From: Sacculina carcini
Lineage: Eukaryota; Arthropoda; Thecostraca; Sacculinidae
Direction: 5' to 3'
Length of the DNA: 64,000 bases
Assembly (NCBI GenBank): GCA_916048095.2
Contig: OU696587.1
Location: 1,628,762-1,692,761, forward strand
Part shown: positions 54,019-62,703 of the stretch, one piece after another
How the letters are laid out: the number at the start of each line of letters is the position of its first letter
Position numbering within the stretch: position 1 is the first letter of the stretch
Notes under the pieces: model-generated
What the model was told of the DNA's origin: nothing
The model's input: the letters and a program-made list of their open reading frames with translations, nothing else
Database searches by the model: none
Position numbers and translations under genes: made by a program

Positions 54019-54759
54019 ATGCTCTCTTCAGCTGCAGTGAAGTGCGATGGGGCACATTTTGATGTCCGGTTGGTAGAGGAATTTAACGGCACCAGTGATG
54101 TGGTGGAGTAGTTCACCAGAGCCGAGAAATTATGTGAAATGAGGGATGTGTCAGTCTTGTCAATTGTGCCGCTGCGACTTACTGGCGGTGCTTTCGCTGT
54201 GTGGTCGCAGCTTCCTCAAGAGAAGCGGAGCGACCTTGCTGCTGTCAGAAGGGCATTGTATGATGCGTTTGCTCTGGATGAACACGCTGCCTACGAAGTC
54301 TTCACGAAGCGGAAGTTGAAGTGTGGCGAAGTACCGGATGTGTACCTCGCAGATCTGCGAAGGCTGGCTGCTTTGTTTGGCGGCGTACCAGATCGAACCT
54401 TGTTGTGTGCTTTTGTCACGGGCTTGCCAGATTCCGTTAGGCAAACGATCCGCGCGGGTGCCAGAGCTGAGTGTCTATCTGTTGAAGACGTCCTCGCTAG
54501 AGCTCGTATGGTCCACAGCGACCAGAAAGTCACAGAGACAGCTGCCAGAATATGCTGTGGCGCTGCTGTTGTCAGGGACAATGAGAAAAATGATACAGCT
54601 GCTGTCCGAGCGTCACGGACCTCGGGACAGCGAGAGCAGCGTAGACCCATATATTGCTGGAGTTGCGGAGCACGAGGACACATTGCCAGGCTGTGCCCGG
54701 TTCAGGGAAACGGATTGGGGAGCGGTGCGTCGGCACCGGCATCCGCTCCCAGACACTGA
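54019..54759 (+). pseudogene. E9 Gag
   Basis: Starts at ATG 54,019 (FDVRLVEEFNGTSDVVE...), with one TAG at 54,109-54,111, then open from 54,139. Capsid-like region LRLTGGAFAVWSQLPQEKRS, VYLADLRRLAALFGGVPDRT, and one zinc knuckle CWSCGARGHIARLC. The slippery heptamer GGGAAAC follows the knuckle. The terminator is TGA 54,757-54,759. It aligns in layout with E3 gag. One nonsense codon is the only visible damage. Confidence 0.85.
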
Positions 54760-57700
54760 ATGTATGCACGGGTGCACTGCCAATTGTGAAGTTCCGCGTC
54801 AACGGTCGAATGTGTCAGTGTCTTGTCGACACAGGTTGCACTGACACTTTGGTGTGTCGAAGTCGATGTCGGCGATGGAAGCCTGAACGTGTCAGTTTGA
54901 CAACATTGAGCGGCAGCAAATTTGTGTGTGAAGGCACTGGTTTCATTGAAGTGTGTTCAAGTGATGGCGGTAAGGTGCGATTGAAAGCGTTGGTGGTTTC
55001 TAGACCGTTGTTAGGCGTCGATGTCATCCTTGGAATGTCTGGCATTTCGGCTTTGGGCGGAGTTATCGTGACTTCGAACCACGATATCAATTTAGGTGGA
55101 ACACTTGGATGTGCCATGACTAATGATGATTCCGACAGTTTAGTGGAAGGAGACAAGCACCGAAGTCAGAAGGTTGTTGGCGATGTGAGCCAGGATCGTT
55201 GTGAACCTGGACCGCTGCCGGATGTTGAGACGGCTGACTTCAGAGTCCACTTTAATTCCTCGGAGGCGAAATGGACCGTTGGTTGGAAGTGGGCAAATGA
55301 TGTTGCGCCAAAGATCCTGAAGAACACCACGGCTATGTACGGAATGAGTGCTCCAGTCCGCGAAAAATTCAACTCTGAATTGAACACGTGGATATACCGA
55401 CGCTGGCTCATTCCACATGATCGTGTCAAGCATGGCGATCCCCGTGGCTTGGTCCCGTTGATGGCAGTTGAGCAACGTGATGGTACACGGGTTCGTCCCG
55501 TGCTGGATTTCAGAGAGCTGAATGGCTACCTCTCTCCACACACTGCGGACGCAGAAGTGTGCGCGGATCAAATAAGGAAATGGCGGCGCCACGGAAGCAA
55601 CGTTGCAGTTGTGGACCTGAAGAGCGCTTATTTGCAAGTGTACGTGGAACCGAGCCTGTGGACCTATCAGACTGTTGAAGTGAATGGCTGTAGGTATTGC
55701 CTGACCAGGCTCGGCTTTGGTCTCAACATCGCTCCGTTAGTGATGAAGTTGATCGTCCAAACTTTTCTGGAGCGCAATGCCACAATGAAAGGAGCCGTTT
55801 TGCCGTATGTGGACGACCTGCTGGTTAATGAGAACAGAGTCAAAGCGGAGCAAGTTGTCGAACATTTCTGTCGTAATGGGCTCGAATGTAAGTCGCCTCA
55901 GAGAGTTGCTGACGGCGCTAGGCTCCTCGGGCTGAAGGTGCAATCATGTAAGGGTGTTGCACAATGGAAACGCGATGCTGCCATCCCAGCTGTTCCGAGC
56001 AGAATCACGAGACGAGCTGTGTTCTCTTGGTGTGGACGCCTCATTGCTCATTTACCCGTTTGCGGGTGGATGCGTCCAGCTGCAGCCTGGCTGAAAAGGC
56101 GCGCCAATGAGCTCTCTAGAGCATGGGATGACGTCATTCGGGATGACTCATTGGCCGCTTAGCTGACATGGACTCATGATCGCGCTGTGATTGATGACCC
56201 CGCTCATGGAGAGTGGTCCGTTGACGGTGTTAAAGCAGTTGTTTGGACTGATGCCAGCTCTTTGGCCACAGGTGTCGTGCTACAGTCTCCCAACGGCACG
56301 ACAATCGAGGATGTCAGCTGGCTGCGCCGTGACGAATCAGCACACATCAACCTGGCGGAGCTGGACGCAGTTGTGCGAGGTCTGAACATGGCTGTCGTCT
56401 GGGATTTCAAATGCATCGAACTGAAGACCGACTCGGCTACTGTCTATAGTTGGGTGTCGGATGCACTGTGTGGTGAGGCTCGCCACCGAACAAAAGCCAA
56501 CGGTGAGATGTTGATTCGGCGTCGCGTGGACCAAATATGTCAGCTCAAACGAGAGCTGTCCTTGGATTTGACAGTGAGCTTGGTGCGATCGCATGATAAC
56601 ATTGCTGATCTGGTGACCAGAGTACCGCAGAGTTGGCTTCGTGGTGCAAATGCGAGAATCCAAGTTGTTGGCGCGGCCGGTGCTCATGGCGCCTGCAATC
56701 TTGCCCATCTTCGAAACAAATGTGTGACAGATGTTATCAAGAATGTTCATGTGGAAGCAGGACACCCTGGAGTCCGGCGAACGTTGTATTTCTCAAAGCG
56801 TAGCCGCTTGAACGTGACCAGGCTCCAAGTGCGGCAGGTTGTTTCGGCGTGTCAGATTTGTCAGTCGATCGACCCGGCCCCAGTCAAATGTAGACGCGGC
56901 GATTTGAGTGTGCCAGAACTGTGGCAGAGAGTCGCTGTTGACGTGACGCATTTCAAGGGACACGTGCATCTCACCATCATTGTCTGTGGTCCATCGAGAT
57001 TTGCGTTGTGGCGACACCTGCCTGCTGAGTCGACCAATCACGTTGTTCGAGAATTGGACTCAGTCTTCTTCGAACGCGGTGCTCCACGTGAAATACTTTC
57101 AGACAACGGCACGGTTTTCCGCAGTCGCGAGTTCGCAGCGTTCGCTGCCAGGTGGAGCGTTCGTCTGAGGTTTCGTTGTGCCTATCAACCATCTGGCAAT
57201 GGTATCGTGGAGCGGTGTCACCGCAGCATAAAAACCACAGCAGCGAGAAAGCAATGTTCGGTGCAGGAGGCTGTGTACATTTATAACATCTCACCAAAAG
57301 ATGATGTTAGACCCACCACAGCTCCGGCTAACATCATTCATAGCTACACAGTACGCGTGAGGAACATTGACCCTGAGCCCGATGTGGAAGCGAACGAAGT
57401 GAGGTGTCGTTACCAAGTGGGTGATGAGGTGTGAGTACAACCCGCCGACGCGCGCTGCGCCAGCCAGTATTCACAAGGAGTTGTCACGACAATCATCTCC
57501 GAACAAGCTGTGGATGTTGACGGCATGACGAGACACGTTCGGGATCTGCGATTTAGAGGTCGCCCAGGTGTTCGCAGAGTTGCCAACAACTTAGCTGTTC
57601 AAGAGGAGCTGACAGTGCCATCGCAGAATCCATCTCAGGCGAGTGACGAACTCTTGGTTTGTTCTGTTGCGGATCAGCGACTTCAGCGTGATGATACGTC

Positions 57701-57833
57701 GCCGCAAGCATCAGATGAACAGCAGGAGGCTGTCGTGGACGGACTCATCGGGAGTGAGATCAACGAGGGCGGCCCAAGAACATCGACCCGGGCTCGCAGG
57801 CCACCTGCGTGGTTGAGCAGTTATGAGCAGTGA
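54654..57833 (+). pseudogene. E9 Pol (PR-RT-RH-IN)
   Basis: One frame, -1 to gag, broken only by TAG 56,160-56,162 and TGA 57,432-57,434. Protease CLVDTGCTDTLVC and VDVILGMSGISALGG; RT RPVLDFRELNGYL, VAVVDLKSAYLQVYV, LTRLGFGLNIAPLVM and PYVDDLLVNE (YVDD intact); RNase H VVWTDASSLATGVVL, HINLAELDAVVRGLN and LKTDSATVYSW; integrase HVEAGHPGVRRTL ... CQICQSID, VAVDVTHFKGHV, EILSDNGTVFRS and NGIVERCHRSIKTTA; C-terminal YQVGDEV and RHVRDLRFRGRPG. The first Met at 54,654 lies upstream of the shift site and is not a real start. It is the best copy of this lineage in the window. Confidence 0.92.
54705..54750 (+). promoter_or_regulatory. E9 -1 ribosomal frameshift signal
   Basis: G-GGA-AAC in gag frame (54,705-54,711) fits the X-XXY-YYZ rule. 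Six bases later an 8-bp perfect stem GGGAGCGG (54,718-54,725) / CCGCTCCC (54,743-54,750) begins. A shift of -1 here enters the pol frame, as needed for Gag-Pol. GGGAAAC is a known retroviral slippery sequence. Confidence 0.85.
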
Positions 57834-57881
57834 TGTGTGTTACGGCGTGTGCATGTATGATCCTTGAAGATCAGGGGGAAG

Positions 57882-58183
57882 TGTAGGGTGTGTATGCATG
57901 TGTGTGTGTGTGTGTGTGCATTGGTGCATGCATGGTGTGTGTGCATCATCGGGTTGTGCAGCATGAACTCACTGTTGCTGGGGTGTATGTGCGCGTGCAG
58001 CAGTTGACTGGTGTATAACTCCAGGTATGTCCTGTCCTTGCAAGTGTGATCGGTGATGACGCATGGTTCGTTGCTGGTGTGTAATGTCGTGTGAGTGTGG
58101 GTGAGTTGGTTGTAGGTTGTCGTTGTGTGTGATCGTTGTGTCTGAATAAAGTGTTTTTGCGTTGTGCTCGTGCGTCTTTTACA
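57882..58183 (+). repeat. E9 3' LTR
   Basis: 302 bp starting TGTAGGGTGTG after the polypurine tract cagggggaag (57,872-57,881) and ending TTTTACA; short (GT)n of about 20 bp. Followed by CTTCC. Confidence 0.92.
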
Positions 58184-58188
58184 CTTCC

Positions 58189-58540
58189 TTCCCGTCATCC
58201 CACCTCTCGATACCTAAAAACATTGAGATGGCTTCCTTTTAAATATATGACCCGACAAAAAATATGTTGTCTCACTTTCAAATTGATCAACTCCCCCTAC
58301 CCTCCACCGTATCTGAAGGAGCTGGTAGTGCCAGTCTCACACAACACTAACATTCGATCATCTAGTGCCCTTCTAGAACCCCGAGCAGTTTCCGAATCAT
58401 CATGGTCTTCCAAATCCTTCCAATACATTGACCCCCGTCTGATCAATAAACTTACGCGTTCAATTACATCTTCCAGCTCCTATAAATCTTTCAGCAGCAA
58501 ATTATATAAATATATTTTGGATGTTTACATAGATTCTTGA
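58189..58540 (+). pseudogene. LINE-A ORF2, C-terminal domain
   Basis: LKTLRWLPFKYMTRQKICCL and KLINSPYPPPYLKELVVPVS are the conserved C-terminal segment of CR1/L2-like ORF2. The frame ends with a natural stop (ILDVYIDS) at about 58,540. Confidence 0.85.
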
Positions 58541-58735
58541 GCCCACAGCGATATTATTCGTTTTTCTGTAGTATACGTGTTTTTGTGTGACTCTTGTGTG
58601 TCTTATTGCGCTGTGAGCCCAAGTTTTTTTATGATGCATTTTCATTTGTGTGTACATTGTGTGATTTGTATGTATATTTTCATCCATGCCAATACTTTGT
58701 TGTATAAAGTGGCAATAAATTTCTGATTTCTCATA
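58541..58735 (+). other. LINE-A 3' UTR
   Basis: About 195 bases, GT/T-rich, with AATAAA near 58,717. No poly(A); the exact junction with LINE-B is uncertain by about 20 bases. Confidence 0.55.
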
Positions 58736-59545
58736 TCTTGACCACCCGAGACGTCACTGGTGTCGGCTACGGCGATTTTCTCGAAATGAGGAGCCAGCGC
58801 ATTTGCCGCCGCTTTCGGCTCTCCCACGTTGACCCCGTTGACACTCAGTATCGGTAATGATCTAGCGATTTGCTTGCCGTTCAACCTTCTGATACCTTGC
58901 CATATTTCTGTGATTGGTGTAGAGGAGTTAAACGATTGAAGAAAGATATGCCAGGAGGAAATTTTGGCATTTCTAATAATTTTTCTAGCGCGCTCACGTT
59001 CCCTACAGAATGAGAAATTTTAGCCCACAGTGTTGAGGCGTTTGTGTTGTCTCGGTGTCCTCTTCCTACGAGCCAGCGCTTGGCGGCATTCGTCCGTGAA
59101 CCAGCGTACTGGACTTTTTTGGGCGGTAGCGATTTATACGGCATAGAGAGTGTAGCTGCCCGCTGGAGAGCCAAGTGTATTTTATGGTGTATATGGTCCA
59201 CATTATTGTTCTCATCCGACTGATCCCACGTGCAGCACTGGCTAAAAGAGTCCAATTGGCTCGCTTCGGGTTCCATTCTGGGATCCACTGTGCTGGGCTG
59301 ACACGCTGAGGTGCTGACAGGTACACTGGATAGTGGTCTGACGACCTTAGATCAGTACCTGTCGACCAGCCAAACCAACAGGCAATCTCAGGTGAGCACA
59401 GTGTCAGGTATATGGCCGATGAATATCCGGTAGATATATCAGTGTGTCGGCGTCCCATCATTCATTAAAACAAAATTATTATCTGCCATAAAACGCTCGA
59501 TGAATCGACCCTTGTCTGACAACTGACCCATAATAAATTGTGCGC
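58736..59545 (-). pseudogene. LINE-B ORF2, endonuclease end and linker
   Basis: Minus-strand Jockey-like ORF2. RFIERFMADNNFVLMNDGTP, then RSSDHYPVYL (SDH motif of the endonuclease), then the linker with NNVDHIHHKIHLALQRAATL, KKVQYAGSRTNAAKRWLVG, ANALAPHFEKIA. Frame breaks occur near 59,290, 58,880 and 59,450. It is cut by LINE-A at about 58,735, so its RT domain should lie beyond LINE-A, but none was found next to 37,628. Confidence 0.75.
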
Positions 59546-59792
59546 TGTAGTGTTGTTCAATAGGCACACAACAAACTTACACACACAGTTATCGTTCATC
59601 GCCATATTTGGAAGTGTTCATCGTGTCACCCAGTGTTCAGTGTATGTATTGTGTATGCGCGTATGTGTGTATGTCACAACTGTGACCCTTGTTACAGGGA
59701 GTCTGATGCTAGCCTCGCTTGGGTGTGCTTCAATACAACCACTCGGGTGTTCTGTGTTTCTCGCCAATCAGAGGTGACACAAGAACATTACA
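59546..59792 (+). repeat. E10 5' LTR
   Basis: 247 bp, TGTAGTGTTGTTC...AACATTACA. Confidence 0.92.
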
Positions 59793-59838
59793 TTTTGGCG
59801 ACGAGTCTTTCCTACGCGGATGTTTTATTTTGGCCATC

Positions 59839-60700
59839 ATGAATATTGAGGGCCTGTCACCACCGTCTGCGTTTCTGGTCATGCCAGGTAAGCCGCAGAC
59901 CCCCTGGAACACATTGGATATTTTCTTTTGAAAATTATCTCATTGCTGTTGGTGGATAATCATTTTCTGACACTCGGCGCTGCGCACTGCTACTGCATTG
60001 CGTGGGTGCCGAGGCCCAAAGAGTTTATAACTCCTTGCCTGCGAGTCCCAAGCAAGAGGGCGAGTCCGAGTACGAGCAAGCCAAGAGACGTCTGCAAGAG
60101 TTTTTCACTCCAAAAACAAACGTCATTGCTGAACGCTTCATGTTTCGCCAACGCAAGCAAACCCCCCCCCCCCCGAGTCAACAGCCGAGTATGTGTCTAC
60201 TCTGCGCGAGTTATCTGCCAGATGTGACCTTTTCTACGCTTTGTGACGAAATGATTCGCGACCAAGTCGTGGAACACACGTCATCCCAGACTGAGAGAGC
60301 GGTTTCTTCAGGACAACCAGCTGACACTATCGTCGCTGCTGTCAGCCGCCAAGGCGTACGAGCTCGCTCTGCAACACACAGCCGTTATGACGAATTCCAG
60401 CCATGCTGTGAATAAAATCTAGTCATCGCACAAATATCACACCAAGCAAGTTAGACCAGCCAAGTGCACACACTGTGGCAAGAAGCATCAGCTGCCCAGA
60501 CAAAAGTTCTGCCCTGCACGCTCGTCTACATGTCACGCATGTGGCCGCACCGGACACTGGTCCAGCGTCTGTCAGGCGACACGCCATCACAGGACCAGCG
60601 CCTCAGTTAACAGCACATTCAGCGAGAGCAATCCGGTGAAGGGCGTCACAATTCTTGCCTGCACTTCATCCATATCAGAGAAGATCACCTGACATCTACT
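59839..60700 (+). pseudogene. E10 Gag
   Basis: Starts at ATG 59,839. A TGA after about 30 codons and shifts follow. YNSLPASPKQEGESEYEQAK and LQEFFTPKTNVIAERFMFRQ are a clear Gypsy capsid segment. A C14-like run (60,163-60,176) ends that frame. Zinc knuckles at about 60,459-60,575 read CTHCGKKHQLPRQKFC and CHACGRTGHWSSVC. Confidence 0.75.
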
Positions 60701-61236
60701 TTGAAACTGAAGGAGTCAGGAGCAGAGGCGCGTATGACACTCCAACTTGACACAGGCGCTAGTGCGTCGATTATCAGTTTGCCGCTGGCTAAGAGAATGT
60801 TCAGAGGAGCAGCAGTACACCGAACACTCACCCAACTGTACGGTATGGGTCGACAACGACTAAAGGTTGTGGGAATTCTGCCTGCCACCGTCACTGTGCA
60901 AAGTCGCACAATTGACATCAATTTCTATGTGGTGGACACAACAACTTTTGACGGTCTGCTGGGCATGGACGCAATTACCAGCCTGGGCCTAACTATCTAC
61001 CCGAGGCAACAGAGGTCAAAAACCGGTCACAGAACTCAGCAGCAATTGCAGTACAGGGCAGACACAACCCCAGTCGTCACGTCACCGTCTCATTTTCAGC
61101 ACGGCAGGAGAACACGGTCAGCTACAGTGCTGCCTCAGACGGTAGAGAACGTGCGCGATTCCCGCTCGGCGGAGTCGTGGATATCATCCAATTCCTGGAT
61201 ACGCTCATGCTCCCATACAGATGTTTTTCAAGTGAG
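60701..61236 (+). pseudogene. E10 protease and remnant C-terminus
   Basis: TLQLDTGASASIISLPLAKR and FDGLLGMDAITSLGLTIYPR are the two ends of a Gypsy aspartic protease, intact. The frame continues about 75 codons with no RT motif and runs into the 3' LTR, so the entire RT-integrase part has been deleted. Confidence 0.8.
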
Positions 61237-61241
61237 GGAAT

Positions 61242-61491
61242 ATGTAGTGTTTTCGAATAGACACAAAACAAGCGTACACACACAGTTATCGTTCATCGCC
61301 ATACTTGAAAGTGTTCATCGTGTCACCGATTGTTCAGTGTATGTATTGTGTATGCGTGTATGTGTGTATGTCACAACTCTGACCCTTGTTACAGGGAGTC
61401 TGATGCTAGCCTCGCTTGGGTGTGCTTCAATACAACCACTCGGGTGTTCCGTGTGTTTCTCGCCAATCAGAGGCGACACAAGAACATTACA
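61242..61491 (+). repeat. E10 3' LTR
   Basis: 250 bp, TGTAGTGTTTTCG...AACATTACA, followed by TGCGC. Confidence 0.92.
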
Positions 61492-61496
61492 TGCGC

Positions 61497-61527
61497 GTTA
61501 AAATCACCAACAATTAAAATATCCGCC
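61497..61527 (-). pseudogene. LINE-B ORF2 endonuclease sliver (GDFNAH)
   Basis: Thirty bases between E10 and the SINE that read DILIVGDFNAH on the minus strand, the catalytic GDFN motif of APE endonucleases. It shows that both insertions hit the same gene. Confidence 0.75.
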
Positions 61528-61860
61528 TCGTAACCGAGTGGCTAAGACGCACGCTCTGTGCACGAGAGGTCCAGGGTTCGATTCCCTGCCGAGGTGAAAT
61601 GTTTGGGTTCATTTCTGAAAGGGTAGCCCAATTGTCGCAATGCGGGTTTCGTGTGCGCGCAGCCGTGCAGTTTCTGTGCTGGCGGTGACTGCAAAACCCG
61701 TGCGGCCGGACCTGCGGTGTGCCAGCCGGGGCCGTGAGGCTTTGCCCATGCATAAATTCACGCGAACATTAGCCTTTCCACTGCTGTGTTCAAATGCGTA
61801 AATTTAATTATTTTATTAACAATTAAAACTTTGTGCTGTGAACTAGAAAATGATATTATT
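61525..61860 (+). mobile_element. tRNA-derived SINE
   Basis: The head at 61,525-61,595 has box A-like taaccgagtggctaaga, box B gggttcgattccc and closing acceptor arms (gcctcg / cgaggt), as in a Ser/Leu-type tRNA, but its anticodon arm is too short. A GC-rich body and AT-rich tail (tttaattattttattaacaattaaaa) follow. The antisense frame translates to a RQGIEPWTSRAQSV-type peptide, a frequent false ORF over tRNA-SINEs. The 3' boundary is approximate. Confidence 0.7.
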
Positions 61861-62199
61861 TTAAAGACGATCGAGTGAATGAGGTGAGACATGTGGCGGT
61901 GAGTACAAACAGAAAATATCTAAAAAAAACACTGATTAATGAAGATCGTACACGCCACTATTTGGATGTCATCACTCTGCTGCACGGCAAGAGCTTTCTG
62001 CGGAATGCTGTTTTTAATATAAAGGACAGCACCGCCTCTGCGCCGTCTTGTATCCACAAAATCATTACTATACAAACAATATCCTCTAAAGGAGAGATTG
62101 TGCTGATCTGTGGGGTGGAACCACGTTTCCTGAATGGTGATTACACTGGGTGAGTGCTGGATGGAATATTGCATGCACTCAGCCGATTTTGATAAAAGC
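61861..62199 (-). pseudogene. LINE-B ORF2, endonuclease N-terminal part
   Basis: SVITIQETWFHPTDQHNLSF (catalytic E in QET), then YCLYSNDFVDTRRRRGGAVL and IQIVACTIFINQCFF. This is the standard Jockey-type endonuclease opening. It is interrupted upstream by the solo LTR at 62,200. Confidence 0.85.
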
Positions 62200-62586
62200 T
62201 GTGATAGTGTTAAGGCAGCAAATGTTTGTCGCGTACATGTGGCTTGATTTTTCCTCAATGCTCAATGCCTCAGTCCCGTTAGCGACGGTCCCGTTATGCG
62301 GTGTTTGTATCTTTGTGTGTAAGTTGGCCACGGTGGCGTATGGTAGGGGAATTGGGGTGCGAGAGAGAAGGCTGTTTTGAATAGTGTGCCTCCCGTGGGG
62401 TCGACCGGAACAAGAGAGGCAGTAAGGATAGTGAGTCGGTGTTAGATGGTATGTTGTGTCGCGTGGTAGTTTTAGTAGTCGTTGTGTGAGCGTCGTGGAG
62501 TGTGTGTCGGTGTGCGGTGTCTTGTGGGCGCGCGTGGGGCTGCAATGCCCCGCGCGCCCGTCTTCTAATACATCTTTTGTTTTACA
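62200..62586 (+). repeat. Solo LTR of the E1 family
   Basis: TGTGATAGTGTTAAGGCAGC...TTTTACA. Related to the E1 LTR through most of its length (aatgtttgtcg.gtacatgtgg, cctcccgtgggg.tcga), but the 3' part has diverged and contains a gcgcgcgtggggc-rich segment. No target duplication was seen. Confidence 0.8.
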
Positions 62587-62697
62587 CTTCATGTTTGCTT
62601 TTACAAGCCAACCGGCCACTAACAAAAGCCCACGACAATTCTATAGCAGCAGAAAAAGACTATTGCACTCGTTCGTCATGATAAAAACTGTTAAAAA
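62587..62697 (-). pseudogene. LINE-B ORF2 start
   Basis: Minus-strand ATG near 62,680 (MTNECNSLFLLL, then a TAG where the typical WNCRG begins, then NCRGLL). It marks the beginning of ORF2, about 20 bases after ORF1. Confidence 0.55.
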
Positions 62698-62703
62698 TTG
62701 AAG

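Larger units (their letters stand above)
53627..58183 (+). mobile_element. E9: E1-family LTR retrotransposon, nearly intact frames
   Basis: LTRs 53,627-53,990 (364 bp) and 57,882-58,183 (302 bp) are the same sequence except that the (GT)n tract in the 5' copy is about 60 bp longer. Target duplication CTTCC at 53,622-53,626 and 58,184-58,188. Gag is in one frame and pol in the -1 frame, with a canonical slippery site in the overlap. The pol frame runs from 54,654 to 57,833 with only two stops. It is inserted in LINE-A. Confidence 0.93.
37628..58735 (+). mobile_element. LINE-A: near full-length CR1/L2-like LINE with four LTR insertions
   Basis: A non-LTR retrotransposon that can be followed through 5' UTR, ORF1, ORF2 endonuclease, RT, C-terminal domain and 3' UTR. 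Its segments are 37,628-39,970; 46,168-46,792; 47,549-48,141; 52,901-53,626; and 58,184 to about 58,735. E7, a solo LTR, E8 and E9 sit at the gaps, each with a target duplication. Without them the element is about 4.8 kb. It is plus-strand and lies in minus-strand LINE-B. The 3' end (aataaa near 58,717) is approximate. Confidence 0.85.
59546..61491 (+). mobile_element. E10: short Gypsy element with gag and protease only
   Basis: LTRs 59,546-59,792 (247 bp) and 61,242-61,491 (250 bp), target duplication TGCGC (59,541-59,545 and 61,492-61,496). Primer site TGGCGACGAG (59,796-59,805), the same first ten bases as E2 (tRNA-Ser type). It encodes Gag fragments, two zinc knuckles and protease; RT, RNase H and integrase are missing. 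It is inserted in the LINE-B endonuclease, next to GDFNAH. Confidence 0.9.

Noticed and set aside
53556..54116. Long Thr-His frame antisense to the E9 LTR
   Set aside because: Arises from the (CA)n strand of the GT microsatellite.
58642..59461. LINE-B fragment as a host gene
   Set aside because: SDH endonuclease motif and linker blocks identify it as LINE ORF2.
61525..61595. Functional tRNA gene
   Set aside because: The anticodon arm is too short and cannot form the usual 5+7+5 structure, and it is followed by a SINE body.
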